Assembly (NCBI GenBank): GCA_016195085.1
Contig: JACQAG010000024.1
Coordinates: 1-64,000, forward strand
From: Pseudomonadota bacterium
GTDB taxonomy: Bacteria > Pseudomonadota > Alphaproteobacteria > SHVZ01
Length of the DNA stretch: 64,000 nt
Direction: 5' to 3'
Of the stretch, positions 51,267 through 60,410 are shown one piece after another (position 1 is the first letter of the stretch; the number at the start of each line of letters is the position of its first letter). The notes below the pieces were generated by a model. It was not told the origin of the DNA. It made no database searches and worked only from the letters and a program-made list of their open reading frames with translations. Both the position numbers and the translations under genes were made by a program.

Positions 51267-52766
51267 ATGCACACCATCCTGATTGCCGAATGCGCCCAGG
51301 AGATCTCCTCCTTCAATCCGGTGCCCAGCGAATACACGAACTTCACCGTCGTTCGCGGCGATGAGATCATTCAGCGCCATCGCGACCAGAATACCTCGAT
51401 CGCGGGGGCGCTCGGCGTGTTCAAGGAGCGCGCCGACGACATCCGCGTGGTGCCGACCTATGCCGCAACCGCCTACAGCGCCGGCATGCTGTCGAAGAAG
51501 GGCTTCGCTAAGCTCTCGGACGAGCTCCTGGCGGCGATCCGGGCCAAGGCCAAGGGTGCCGCTGCGCTCTACTTCTCCCTGCACGGCGCCATGGGTGCGG
51601 ATGGCGAGCTCGATCCCGAGGGCAACCTCCTGGAGCGCGCCCGCGAGATCCTGGGCCCGCGCATTCCCATCGTGATCTCCCTCGACCTCCACGGCATCCT
51701 GACCGAGCGGATGCTTCGCCATATCGATGGTGTGGTCATCTACCACACCTATCCCCATGTGGACTTCGCCGACACCGGCCAGCGGGCGGCCCGGCTGCTG
51801 CTGCGCATTCTCGATCGCGCGATCAAGCCGGTCATTTCCCGCGTGGTCGTGCCCTGCCTGGTGCGCGGCGACGAGCTCATCACCGAGACCGGCGTCTATG
51901 GCGGCGTCATCCGCCAGGCGCAGAAGCTGGAGCAAAGCGGCAAGGCGGCCGCCGCCGCCTTCATGATCGGCAACCCCTTCACCGACGTGCCGGAGCTGTG
52001 CAGCCAGGCCGTGGTGGTGACCGACGGGGATGTTGCCGGCGCCGAAGCCGCCGCCACCGATCTTGCCTGGAGCTTCTGGGCCGACCGGCCGCTGATGCAG
52101 ACGCGCCTGGTGGCGATTCAGGATGCGATCGCCAAGGCCAAGACCATGACCGGCCCCGTCATCTTCACCGATGCCGCCGATGCGACCAGCTCGGGGGCGA
52201 CCGGCGACAGCAACGCCATCCTGGTGGCGCTGGTCAAAGCCGGCTATGCCGGCAAGGTGCTGCTGCCGATCGTCGATCCGCCGGCCGTGAAGGCCGCCTT
52301 CGCCGCCGGCGTGGGGGCCACGCTCAAGGTCAAGCTCGGCGGCGCCTTGGACAAGCGCTTCAAGCCGGTCGAGCTCGAGGTGACCGTCGATCTTCTCTCC
52401 CGCGGCCGCTGCGTCTTGGAGCGCAGCGGCTTGCCGATGGACGCCGGCCCGACGGCCGTGCTCCTCCACAAGAACTTCACCATCGTGGCGATCACGCGCG
52501 GGGCCTATCTATTCGACCGTGCGGTGTTCTATGCCGCCGGACAGGACCCGAAGCGCTTCGATCTGACGGTGGTGAAGTCCCCCCATTGCGAGCACCACAT
52601 GTTCGACGATTGGGCGGAACGCAACTTCAATATCGACGCGCCGGGCGCCACCAGCGCCAACTTGCACAGCCTCGGGCATAGGATCTGCCGGCGGCCGATC
52701 TATCCGCTCGATCCCGAGGCGACCTTCAAGCCGAAGCCGCAGACCTTCCAGCGCGGACGGAATTGA
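51267..52766 (+). CDS. M81-family metallopeptidase (MlrC / microcystinase C-like)
   Basis: 499 residues, no signal peptide. N-terminal DUF1485/M81 domain with likely zinc ligands H106 (SLHGAMGADG), D140 and H142 (SLDLHG), H160 and H164 (YHTYPHVD), followed by the MlrC C-terminal domain (about 300-490). MlrC cleaves linear microcystin-derived peptides, but most homologues are in genomes without that pathway and act on unknown amide substrates. Other amide-cleaving enzymes follow (D-aminoacylase-like, two amidases). Divergent from the second cyclase; the shared 246-base gap shows no clear operator. Confidence 0.88.
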   Translation: MHTILIAECAQEISSFNPVPSEYTNFTVVRGDEIIQRHRDQNTSIAGALGVFKERADDIRVVPTYAATAYSAGMLSKKGFAKLSDELLAAIRAKAKGAAALYFSLHGAMGADGELDPEGNLLERAREILGPRIPIVISLDLHGILTERMLRHIDGVVIYHTYPHVDFADTGQRAARLLLRILDRAIKPVISRVVVPCLVRGDELITETGVYGGVIRQAQKLEQSGKAAAAAFMIGNPFTDVPELCSQAVVVTDGDVAGAEAAATDLAWSFWADRPLMQTRLVAIQDAIAKAKTMTGPVIFTDAADATSSGATGDSNAILVALVKAGYAGKVLLPIVDPPAVKAAFAAGVGATLKVKLGGALDKRFKPVELEVTVDLLSRGRCVLERSGLPMDAGPTAVLLHKNFTIVAITRGAYLFDRAVFYAAGQDPKRFDLTVVKSPHCEHHMFDDWAERNFNIDAPGATSANLHSLGHRICRRPIYPLDPEATFKPKPQTFQRGRN

Positions 52767-52807
52767 GCGCGCGGAGGTTCGTCCTGCTTGCGGTTTTCTG
52801 CTTCGAT

Positions 52808-52844
52808 CCGCCCCTCACCCTAACCCTCTCCCCAAGGGAGAGGG
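52808..52844. repeat. REP half and hairpin at the left boundary of the accessory island
   Basis: The 26 bases at 52808-52833 (beginning CCGCCCCTCACCC) are the exact reverse complement of 54779-54804. Inside, CCCTCTCCC and GGGAGAGGG (52824-52832 and 52836-52844) form a perfect 9-bp hairpin, which could terminate the M81 gene transcript. Confidence 0.75.
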
Positions 52845-53060
52845 GGTAAAAAGGAAAGCGGCTCCTATTCCCTTGTATGGGGGGCTTTGCACAAGAAGTC
52901 GTAAAACATCGGCCATTTTTGTGCAGCCGAATCTTTTTTTGCAGCCGACACTAGGATGAACAGTCCGCCGGAGGGGGGCCGACGCACTGGCAGAGATGAT
53001 CACAACGGAGACCGCTGTTTCCACCTTGCAAGCTCGCCTTTGAGTGACGACTATTGCCAA

Positions 53061-53861
53061 ATGGTAGGGTTCCTCAGGCTAGTCACATTCCTTCTCGGCC
53101 TCTCGACATACTTCTATGCCCTACCTCGGGGCTGGGCAGCGGATGAGCTATGCCTTGATGGATTCTGTATCGGCCAACCTCTCACTGCGGATCGGTTTGC
53201 CGAAATCGACTGGTTGGTTCCTAAGGAGGTGAAGAAGGAAAATTGCACCGGGATAGGATGCCAGCCAGCAGTGGCCTTTCGTGGCTACCCGGAGAAGCTT
53301 CAATCAGAACTGGCCGAAGCCCTTAGCTGGAGTTACGACGTCGTCGCGAAATATAACGTCGTTTCTCGGAACAACCTGCCGATCCTTCGCCAGTATCGAT
53401 ATGAGTGTAATCCGTCAGCGCGAACCGGTCGCGGCGAGCGTCGCTTCATTGGAATTCACCGAAGCACACCTAGCCGATATCTCACCGTAATTGGCTTAAG
53501 GCTAATTGGCAGTGAGCTTCGAGTTTATCGGATCGTGCGAGAGTACCCGATTACGAATCAGAATGAACTCCTCTTGCTTGCACGCGAACTCCACAAGACC
53601 TACGGCGAAGCGATCCTGTATGTCGACTATCTCAGTTCGAACGCCTATTCTGATGTGATCCGACACGACAAAAGTGGCTGGTTCGGCCGGAGCAAGCTTT
53701 TCAATCCCAACGATCTGGCCGACAACGCTGCCGAACTCGTTCTGATTGATCCGAAGACGCGCGACCTGCTCGGACCGTCGAAAATGCCGGAAAGTGGCGA
53801 GGTCAGAGACCTGCCCGTCGCGCCACATCCCCAATGCAATCGAGTCTTGCCGCTCCAATAA
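53061..53861 (+). CDS. Exported protein of unknown function in the accessory island
   Basis: 266 residues from ATG 53061, where the frame begins with a typical signal peptide (VGFLRLVTFLLGLSTYF, cleavage near GWA-ADE). Upstream in-frame codons back to 52956 add a Gly/Arg-rich stretch without a ribosome-binding site. The mature protein has two close cysteine pairs (CLDGFC and CTGIGC) and otherwise mixed alpha/beta character. I do not recognise a family. Codon use is foreign to the rest of the window. 16 bases before the HEPN-like gene. Confidence 0.6.
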   Translation: MVGFLRLVTFLLGLSTYFYALPRGWAADELCLDGFCIGQPLTADRFAEIDWLVPKEVKKENCTGIGCQPAVAFRGYPEKLQSELAEALSWSYDVVAKYNVVSRNNLPILRQYRYECNPSARTGRGERRFIGIHRSTPSRYLTVIGLRLIGSELRVYRIVREYPITNQNELLLLARELHKTYGEAILYVDYLSSNAYSDVIRHDKSGWFGRSKLFNPNDLADNAAELVLIDPKTRDLLGPSKMPESGEVRDLPVAPHPQCNRVLPLQ

Positions 53862-53877
53862 AGGCGAGTTTGCTGGG

Positions 53878-54525
53878 ATGACCGACGCACCACAGCGACG
53901 CTTCACCAAAGCCGACGTGCTCGTCATCTTTCAACGGCAAGACCACGCTTATCAGCTTGCTCTTCTTGCTAGCCAACTTCTCCGGTCCCAGAACAACTCG
54001 CAGGGTACGGTCTCCGCGACGGCACGGGGAAGCCAGACAGGTTTTGGCAGTCATTGGATTTCTGGAGCAGAACTGGCAGCGAAGCTCGATAGCGAGGAGC
54101 GTGATGGGCTGTGGAGTGAGTTCACGCTCGTGCAGCTTCACGCGCTTATCCAGTTCCCATTGGAGGTGTTGGAGGACTATTGCGAGGATGCCAAGCAGCT
54201 TGCTGCTCTAGCGGCGACTGACTGGTATCGGTTCGCCAAACACATTCGAAACGCAGTCGCCCACAATCGACGTTTTCATTTTGGACGGAACAATGAGGGC
54301 AGATTCAAGCACCTTCCGGCATCCTGGGAAGGGCAAGAGATCACCGAGGACATGCAAGGCAAGCCGCTCACGTTTGAGCATCTCTGGCATCAGAACGGAT
54401 ACCGCCTCTTCGTCGCGATGCGTGCCTTCTTAGAGTCGCTACCCGAGCCCCCCCTCGATAGCCGCTGCCTTCCTCACTCAGAGCAGAAGCATGCTGAAGC
54501 ATCGCTCTCCGGCGACCGTATATGA
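53878..54525 (+). CDS. HEPN-like protein of the accessory island
   Basis: 215 residues, ATG 53878. Predominantly helical. A conserved-looking core (TDWYRFAKHIRNAVAHNRRF) contains RNAVAH, which fits the R-x4-H motif of HEPN ribonucleases; FHFGRNNEGRFKHLPASWEG follows. HEPN proteins are frequent RNases of toxin and phage-defence systems, although this motif also occurs in non-enzymatic helical proteins. The gene stop overlaps the start of a truncated HNH gene (ATGA), so these were part of one operon. Assignment as HEPN rests on this short motif and helical character. Confidence 0.55.
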   Translation: MTDAPQRRFTKADVLVIFQRQDHAYQLALLASQLLRSQNNSQGTVSATARGSQTGFGSHWISGAELAAKLDSEERDGLWSEFTLVQLHALIQFPLEVLEDYCEDAKQLAALAATDWYRFAKHIRNAVAHNRRFHFGRNNEGRFKHLPASWEGQEITEDMQGKPLTFEHLWHQNGYRLFVAMRAFLESLPEPPLDSRCLPHSEQKHAEASLSGDRI

Positions 54526-54692
54526 GCCCTGTTGGCCGCTGCATCTATTGCGGAGCAACCGACAAACTTTCACGCGAGCACATCCACCTCGTCGGTGGAT
54601 CAGGAGAAGAAACAAGTCCTAAGGACGGCCTTCTTCACACAATTTACGCCTACGAACCCGGGCTACATAGCGACGTATCCTCAAGGATCTGA
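54522..54692 (+). pseudogene. Truncated HNH-endonuclease gene fragment
   Basis: 56 codons from ATG 54522, overlapping the HEPN-like stop. The N-terminus reads GRCIYCGATDKLSREHI, the zinc-binding CxxC and first HNH histidine (REH) of the HNH nuclease family. After the Gly-Gly turn the sequence loses similarity and stops at 54690; the second cysteine pair and catalytic helix are missing. The break lies about 70 bases before the right-hand REP boundary, so the gene was probably cut by the rearrangement that made that boundary. Positions 54693-54834 hold only the boundary repeat. Confidence 0.65.
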
Positions 54693-54761
54693 CTGTATTT
54701 ACGGGTTGGTCTCTAGATCGACGGATTCAGCCTCAGGGCTTTTTTGTGCAGACGCCATTAT

Positions 54762-54804
54762 TTGTGCAAGGCCCCCATGGGGAGAGGGTTAGGGTGAGGG
54801 GCGG
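54762..54804. repeat. REP half at the right boundary of the accessory island
   Basis: TTGTGCAAGGCCCCC (54762-54776) and the 26 bases at 54779-54804 mirror sequences at the left boundary. The order of the two blocks is preserved but inverted, as expected for an original palindromic repeat split by an insertion, or for ends of a non-autonomous element. Confidence 0.7.
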
Positions 54805-54834
54805 CGCCAAACGGCAGAGCACGCTCAAGGTGTC

Positions 54835-56529
54835 ATGCACGACCTCGTCATCAAGAATGCGGTGATCGTCGACGGGCTCGGATCGAAGCCGCTTCAGGGC
54901 GCGCTCGCGGTGGACAATGGCCGGATCGTCGCCGTCGCGGATGCAGAGCGCACGGGCGCGCTCGGTGGAGCCCGCGAGATCGTCGATGCCGAGGGCCTCA
55001 TGCTGGCGCCGGGCATCATCGACGGCCACACCCACTATGATGCGCAGCTCACCTGGGATCCCTGGGCCGATCCCTCGCCGGCGCTCGGCGTCACCACCGT
55101 GGTCATCGGCAATTGCGGATTTACCATAGCGCCTTGCCGGGAACGGGACCGCGACTTGACCATGCGCAACTTGACGCATGTAGAGGGCATGTCGCTGGAG
55201 GCGCTGCGCACCGGCATCGCCTGGGAGTTCGAGAGCTTCTCCGATTATCTCGCCATGCTGGAGAAGAACGGCGTCGGCCCGAACGTGGCCGCCTTCGTCG
55301 GCCATTCCTCGATCCGCACCTATGTGCTGGGTGGGGACGCCGCCAGGCGGCGCGCGACCGATGCCGAGATCGCCGAGATGCGGCACCTGGTGCGGGACGC
55401 CATGGACGCCGGCGCGATCGGCTTCGCCACCTCCACGAACGAGCCGCACAACTGCGAGAACGGCATCCCCATGCCTTCGCGGCTCGCCGACGATCGGGAG
55501 ATGCGGGCGCTGGTCACGGCCATGGGCGAGAGCGGCCGCGGCGTGTTCATGCTGACCAAGGGCACCGTCACCCCGGTTCCCTATCTCGAGTCCCTTGCTG
55601 CCGACAGCGGCCGGCCGGTGCTGATCGCCGCCATGCTGCACAACCAGACCAACCCGACCCGGGTGTTCGAGGGCTTGGCTGAGATGCAGGCGGCGCGCGG
55701 GCGCGGGCACCGTCTCTATCCGCAGGTGTCGTGCTGCCCGCTCACCATGGATTTCACCCTCCGGAGCGCCTACGTGTTCGAGGGCCTCGCGGCCTGGAAG
55801 CCGGCGATGCAAGCCCATGGCGAGGCCTTGAAAGAGGTCTATGCCGACCCACAATTCCGCGCCGCGGTGAAGGACGACCTCTTGCAGCACCGCGGCATGC
55901 GCCTCTTCAACAGCGAATGGGACAAGCTCGACGTGGTCGAAGCGATGCGGCCCGCCAACCGCTGGGCCGAAGGCGGCTCGGTGGCAAGCCATGCGGCAAC
56001 GGCCGGCACGCATCCGCTCGATTGGATGCTCGATTTCGCGCTTTCCGAGAATCTCGAGACGCAGTTCACCGCCGTGCTCTTGAACACCGACGAGGAAGCG
56101 GTCGGCCGTCTCTTGACCCACCCCGACAGCCATATCGCCCTTTCCGACGCCGGCGCGCATCTCACCTTCTTCTGCGATGCCGGCTTCGGGCTGCACCTCC
56201 TTGGCCATTGGAGCCGGGAGCTGGGCTTGATGCCGGTCGAAGAGGCGGTGCGGCGGCTGACGAGCCAGCCCGCCGCGTTATTCGGCATGCAGGACCGCGG
56301 CAGGCTTGCACCGGGAGCAGCCGCCGACCTCATCCTCTTCGATCCGGCCACCGTCGGCCGCAGCGAGAAGCGCCGCGTCAGCGATCTGCCGGCCGGCGCA
56401 ACGCGCCTGGTGACGGAAGCGGCAGGTCTCCACGGCGTATGGATCAACGGCGAGCGCGTCGCCGATGCGAACGGTCTCTCGGCGCCGGACCGTCGGCCAG
56501 GCAAGGTGTTGCGCGAATTCGCCGCTTAA
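54835..56529 (+). CDS. N-acyl-D-amino-acid deacylase-like amidohydrolase
   Basis: 564 residues, amidohydrolase superfamily (TIM barrel with zinc, flanked by a small beta domain). Features: H65-x-H67 in DGHTHYDAQL, VIGNCGFTIAPC, the GHSSIRTYVLG loop, SDAGAHLTFF near 440 (metal aspartate) and the C-terminal beta-sandwich strands (LAPGAAADLILFDP). Known relatives are D-aminoacylases and similar enzymes for N-acyl or cyclic amides. No signal peptide. Twelve bases before the cupin gene. Confidence 0.87.
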   Translation: MHDLVIKNAVIVDGLGSKPLQGALAVDNGRIVAVADAERTGALGGAREIVDAEGLMLAPGIIDGHTHYDAQLTWDPWADPSPALGVTTVVIGNCGFTIAPCRERDRDLTMRNLTHVEGMSLEALRTGIAWEFESFSDYLAMLEKNGVGPNVAAFVGHSSIRTYVLGGDAARRRATDAEIAEMRHLVRDAMDAGAIGFATSTNEPHNCENGIPMPSRLADDREMRALVTAMGESGRGVFMLTKGTVTPVPYLESLAADSGRPVLIAAMLHNQTNPTRVFEGLAEMQAARGRGHRLYPQVSCCPLTMDFTLRSAYVFEGLAAWKPAMQAHGEALKEVYADPQFRAAVKDDLLQHRGMRLFNSEWDKLDVVEAMRPANRWAEGGSVASHAATAGTHPLDWMLDFALSENLETQFTAVLLNTDEEAVGRLLTHPDSHIALSDAGAHLTFFCDAGFGLHLLGHWSRELGLMPVEEAVRRLTSQPAALFGMQDRGRLAPGAAADLILFDPATVGRSEKRRVSDLPAGATRLVTEAAGLHGVWINGERVADANGLSAPDRRPGKVLREFAA

Positions 56530-56541
56530 AGGGAGAGCACG

Positions 56542-57099
56542 ATGGCCCAGCTGGAAGTCACCTATTGGTCGCGTGAAGCGATGCTGAAGCGCGTGGCGCG
56601 GTTCGATAGGCTCAAGGGTTCCGATGGCGGCCTTCCCGACAGCCGCTATCCCGAAAGCATCCGCACCCTCTACAACGTCATCGGCTTTCAGCCTCCCGAG
56701 GGCGAAGGCGAGGTGCACTCGCCGGTCGGCGCGGAAGCGGCACGGATGGCAGCCATACCCATCAGGGAAGGCTTCAATCTCGGCTTCTGCCGGTGCAAGT
56801 CGGGCAAGGGGCCGCTGATGCACAACCACGACACCAACGAGACGTTCATCGCGCTCACCGGCGTCTGGCGCGCGTCGTGGGAATCCGCCCCGGGCAAGGT
56901 CGAGTGGATCGACCTCAAGCCCTATGACGTCGTCTCGTTCCCGCCCGGCGTTCCGCGCCGCTTCGAGAACGTGACCCCGGGCGACCCGGAGCTGGACCAG
57001 CTGCTCTTGTTCGTGATCGGCGGCGACAGCCCGATGGCCGAGTTCACCCCCGCTGCCCTCGAGCTCCTGGCCAAGGCCGGCTTATACGCCCCCGCGTAA
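56542..57099 (+). CDS. Cupin-domain protein
   Basis: 185 residues, cytosolic. Single conserved beta-barrel with motif 1 PLMHNHDTNETFIALTG (two His and Glu, metal-ligand positions) and motif 2 PPGVPRRFENV, where the last His of the standard set is replaced. The cupin may be an enzyme, a ligand-binding regulator or a helper for the amidohydrolase, whose gene ends 12 bases upstream. Converges with the first amidase gene. Confidence 0.8.
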   Translation: MAQLEVTYWSREAMLKRVARFDRLKGSDGGLPDSRYPESIRTLYNVIGFQPPEGEGEVHSPVGAEAARMAAIPIREGFNLGFCRCKSGKGPLMHNHDTNETFIALTGVWRASWESAPGKVEWIDLKPYDVVSFPPGVPRRFENVTPGDPELDQLLLFVIGGDSPMAEFTPAALELLAKAGLYAPA

Positions 57100-57117
57100 A
57101 GGGAGCGAGATGGAAGC

Positions 57118-58617
57118 TCATCCCGCCTTCGTCACATGCACCGGCGGGGTCCGGTTGAACCATTCCGGCTTCGCCCGCTCGAGCTGTGCGGCCAATCTTA
57201 AGAGCAGATCCTCGCGGCCGAAATTGCCGTAGAGCTGCGCGCCCACCGGCAGCCCGTCGCGATCGAAGCCGGCTGGGACCGAGACGCCGGGCATGCCGGT
57301 CTCGTTGCCCGGCATGGTGTAGCGGCAGGCATCGGCCAGCCGCGCGATCCAGCCCTCCAAGGGCTCGTCGCGCAGCAACGAATAAGGTCCATTGGCTTGA
57401 GGCACCCGGATCGCAAGGGTCGGCGTCAACAGCACGTCGTAGCGATCCATGAGCTTGCCGAAGGCGCGGGTCACGGTGTTGTTGTGCGCCATCGCCTTGT
57501 AGAGATCGAGGGTCGTGTAGCGCTTGGCCGCCTCGTAGTGGCGCCAGGTCATCGGATTGAGATAGTCGCCGAGGCTGTTGGCGCCGATGGCGCGGCTGTC
57601 GCCGATCCAGCCATAGGGAGCCCGGGCGGAGATCCATTGGGTGATGTAGCCCCACCACATCGCCTGCCAGTCGCAGATGGTCTTGTCGTCGATCTCCTCG
57701 ACAGGATGGCCGAGGGACTCCAGAACCTTGGCGACCGCGCGTACCCGGGAGACAACTTGCGCATCGGTCGCCCCGCCGCGACCCCAGGGGCCGGTGCTGA
57801 GTCCGATCTTGAGCTTGCCGGGCTTGCGCTTGATCGCTTCCAGATAGGAACCCTCGGGCGGTGCCATCGGGATGTAGGAGCCGCCATTGGGCGCACGCCA
57901 GAGATAGTCCATGACCGCCGCAGTATCGCGCACGCTCCGCGTCACCACGGTCTCGCTCACATGCCGGGTGGTGTAGTCGCTCTGCGCCAGCTGGCGCGGC
58001 ACCCGGCCGCGGCTCGCCTTCAAGCCCACCAGCCCGCAGAAGGATGCCGGTATGCGGGTCGAGCCGCCGCCGTCGGAGGCCATGCTGATCGGCGTAACAC
58101 CCGCGGCGACGAACGCCGCCGAGCCGCCGGAAGAGCCGCCGGGGGTGCGCTCGAGATTCCAGGGATTTCGAGTGACGTTGAGGCGGCCGAGATAGTCGGT
58201 CGCGGTGTCGAAGGTCATGCCGAACTCGGGCGTGGTCGAGCGGCCGATCGGCACCAACCCGGCAGCCAGGTAGTTCTCGACCAAGGGATCGGTCGCCTTG
58301 ACGACGAAGTCCTTCAAGAGCTTGGTGCCGGATTCCTGCCGTCTGCCCTTGAGCCCCGAGCCGATGTCCTTCAAGAACATCGGCACGCCGTAGAGCGCGC
58401 CCTTCCTGTTCGGACCGTCCTTGTCCGGGCTCTCCAGCACGTCGGCGAACACTTCGAGCACGCCGGCCAGCTTCGGATTCAACAGCGCGACGCCCGCCGC
58501 CGCCTGGCGGGCGAGCTCCGCCGGCGTCACCTTCTTCTTGCGCACGAGATCGGCCAGCCCCACGGCATCGTGCTTCGCCCATTCCTCCCAGCTCATGGCC
58601 ATCGCACTCTTCGCCAT
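57118..58617 (-). CDS. Amidase (amidase-signature family), copy 1
   Basis: 499 residues, ATG 58617 with GGAGGACGGGAG just upstream. The amidase-signature catalytic triad is complete: K83 (PMFLKDIG), cis-Ser S162 (GGSSGGSAA) and nucleophile S186 (SDGGGSTRIPAS). It hydrolyses an amide bond, substrate unknown. It aligns over its full length with the next gene, transcribed in the opposite direction from the same 209-base gap; the N-termini (W-E-E-W / W-A-E-W, DAVGLADLVRKKKV) are nearly identical. They probably arose by inverted duplication and diverged in substrate range. Confidence 0.88.
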   Translation of the reverse strand: MAKSAMAMSWEEWAKHDAVGLADLVRKKKVTPAELARQAAAGVALLNPKLAGVLEVFADVLESPDKDGPNRKGALYGVPMFLKDIGSGLKGRRQESGTKLLKDFVVKATDPLVENYLAAGLVPIGRSTTPEFGMTFDTATDYLGRLNVTRNPWNLERTPGGSSGGSAAFVAAGVTPISMASDGGGSTRIPASFCGLVGLKASRGRVPRQLAQSDYTTRHVSETVVTRSVRDTAAVMDYLWRAPNGGSYIPMAPPEGSYLEAIKRKPGKLKIGLSTGPWGRGGATDAQVVSRVRAVAKVLESLGHPVEEIDDKTICDWQAMWWGYITQWISARAPYGWIGDSRAIGANSLGDYLNPMTWRHYEAAKRYTTLDLYKAMAHNNTVTRAFGKLMDRYDVLLTPTLAIRVPQANGPYSLLRDEPLEGWIARLADACRYTMPGNETGMPGVSVPAGFDRDGLPVGAQLYGNFGREDLLLRLAAQLERAKPEWFNRTPPVHVTKAG

Positions 58618-58826
58618 CTCCCGTCCTCCCTCGTCCCCGAACGGCCGCCGATCACGATAGCACCCTAGGGAAGGTGACCGGCGCCTCTCGCAGTGCTTGT
58701 ATCGGAAGCAGCTTTTTCCCCCGGCGCGGCTTGTGGTGTTTGCCGGCGCTCTTCGCATAGGATCCCACTGACAATGCCGCGCTGCCAAGCATAGGTGCGG
58801 GCGGAAGAACCGGGGAGGAGGGAGCC

Positions 58827-60332
58827 ATGGCGGCATCGAACAATGGTCCGGCGATGAGCTGGGCGGAGTGGATGCGATACGACGCCGTCGGCCTGGCCGA
58901 TCTCGTCCGCAAGAAGAAGGTGATGCCCCGAGAGCTGACCCGCCAGTCGGCGGATGCCGTCGGCCTGGTCAATCAGAAGCTTGCCGCCGTGCTGGAGGTT
59001 TTCGACGACATCCGGGAGAAGCCGGCCGTCTCCGGCGCCGACAAGAAGGGAGCGCTCTTCGGCGTCCCGCTCTTCCTCAAGGACCTCGGCTCCGGCTTCA
59101 AGGGGCGTCGGCAGGAATCGGGAGCCAAGCTGTACAAGGGCAACATCGCCAAGGCGACCGACCCCACGGTCGAGAACTTTCTCGCCGCCGGCCTCGTCCC
59201 GCTCGGCCGCTCGACCACGCCGGAATTCGGTATGACCTTCGATACCGCGACCGACTATCTCGGCCGCCTCAACGTGACCCGCAACCCGTGGAACCTGGCG
59301 CGCACTCCTGGCGGATCTTCCGGTGGCTCGGCGGCGCTGGTTGCCGCCGGCGTGACGCCGGTCAGCATGTCCTCCGATGGCGGAGGCTCTACCCGCATTC
59401 CCGCTTCCTTCTGCGGGCTCGTGGGCCTCAAGGCCTCGCGCGGCCGCGTACCGCGCCCGCTGGCCCAGAGCGAATACATGACCAGGATCAGCGTCGACGG
59501 TGTGGTGACCCGCACCGTCAGGGACACGGCGGCGGTCTATGACTATCTGACTCGCGTTCCCAATGGCGGCAGCTTCATCAAGATGCAGCCCTTCGACGGC
59601 TCCTACGCGAAGATCATCAGGAAGAACCCGAGCAAGCTCAAGATCGCGCTCTCGGTCGGCCGCTGGGGACGCGACGGCAAGCCCGACGCGCAAGTGGTTC
59701 AGCGGGTCAAAGAGACCGCCAGGCTGCTGCAACGCCAGGGGCATGCGGTCGAGGAAATCGACGACACGACGATTTGCGATTGGCAGGCGCTATGGTGGGG
59801 CTATTTGGTGCAATGGATCGGCTCGCGCGCGCAGTTCCGGACCACCGCCAAGGACCGCGGCGTGCCGTTGGCAGAACTCCGCGACCACCTCTCGCCGATG
59901 ACCTATCGGCACTACCTCGCCGCCGATCGCTACGACAAATTCGACATCTGGAAGATGATGAGCTGCAACAACACGGCAACTCGGGGATTCGGCAAGCTCA
60001 TGGAGGGCTACGATGCCGTGCTTACACCGACGCTCGCCATTCGCGTGCCGGACGCAAACGGTCTCTATTCGCTATTGCGAGACGAGGACATCGACACCTG
60101 GGTCGGCCGCCTCTTCGACGCCTGCCGCTACACCATGCCGGTGAACGAGACCGGCCTCCCGGCGATCTCCGTCCCCGCCGGCCTCGATGGCGACGGCCTG
60201 CCGATCGGCGCGATGCTGACCGGAAACTTCGCGCGCGAGGATCTGCTGCTGCAGCTCGCCGCCCAGCTCGAACGCGCCAAGCCGGAATGGTTCAATCAAA
60301 ACCCGCCGCTCAACGTGACGATGGCGGGTTGA
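58827..60332 (+). CDS. Amidase (amidase-signature family), copy 2
   Basis: 501 residues. Triad K85 (PLFLKDLG), S164 (GGSSGGSAA) and S188 (SDGGGSTRIPAS). Paralogue of the divergent gene at 57118. The last 113 bases of the gene are part of a 135-base segment that recurs at 62070-62204, beyond the AbiE toxin-antitoxin genes. This copy remains full length, so the insertion did not destroy it. Confidence 0.88.
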   Translation: MAASNNGPAMSWAEWMRYDAVGLADLVRKKKVMPRELTRQSADAVGLVNQKLAAVLEVFDDIREKPAVSGADKKGALFGVPLFLKDLGSGFKGRRQESGAKLYKGNIAKATDPTVENFLAAGLVPLGRSTTPEFGMTFDTATDYLGRLNVTRNPWNLARTPGGSSGGSAALVAAGVTPVSMSSDGGGSTRIPASFCGLVGLKASRGRVPRPLAQSEYMTRISVDGVVTRTVRDTAAVYDYLTRVPNGGSFIKMQPFDGSYAKIIRKNPSKLKIALSVGRWGRDGKPDAQVVQRVKETARLLQRQGHAVEEIDDTTICDWQALWWGYLVQWIGSRAQFRTTAKDRGVPLAELRDHLSPMTYRHYLAADRYDKFDIWKMMSCNNTATRGFGKLMEGYDAVLTPTLAIRVPDANGLYSLLRDEDIDTWVGRLFDACRYTMPVNETGLPAISVPAGLDGDGLPIGAMLTGNFAREDLLLQLAAQLERAKPEWFNQNPPLNVTMAG

Positions 60333-60354
60333 GCGGAGAGGATCGGGCGCAGGC
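60220..60354. repeat. Direct repeat, left copy (amidase 3' end)
   Basis: About 135 bases (last 113 bases of the amidase gene and 22 bases beyond) repeated in the same orientation at 62070-62204 with about five mismatches. The two copies bracket the AbiE module, 1850 bases apart. Confidence 0.85.
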
Positions 60355-60410
60355 AGCGAGCCTCGGCCGCTAAGGCACAGACCCGCGAAGGCCGATTAGA
60401 TAGAAATCCT

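Larger units (their letters stand above)
52808..54804. mobile_element. Accessory island of lower G+C bounded by inverted REP halves
   Basis: About 2 kb with codon use and base composition visibly different from both neighbours (AT-rich codons, T-runs, few GC-biased third positions). Boundary sequences are inverted copies: 52808-52833 with 54779-54804 (26 bp, exact) and 52880-52894 with 54762-54776 (15 bp, one mismatch). It holds three overlapping or closely spaced genes, the last truncated. No integrase or transposase is present. Positions 52860-53060 have no gene I can support. Confidence 0.6.
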
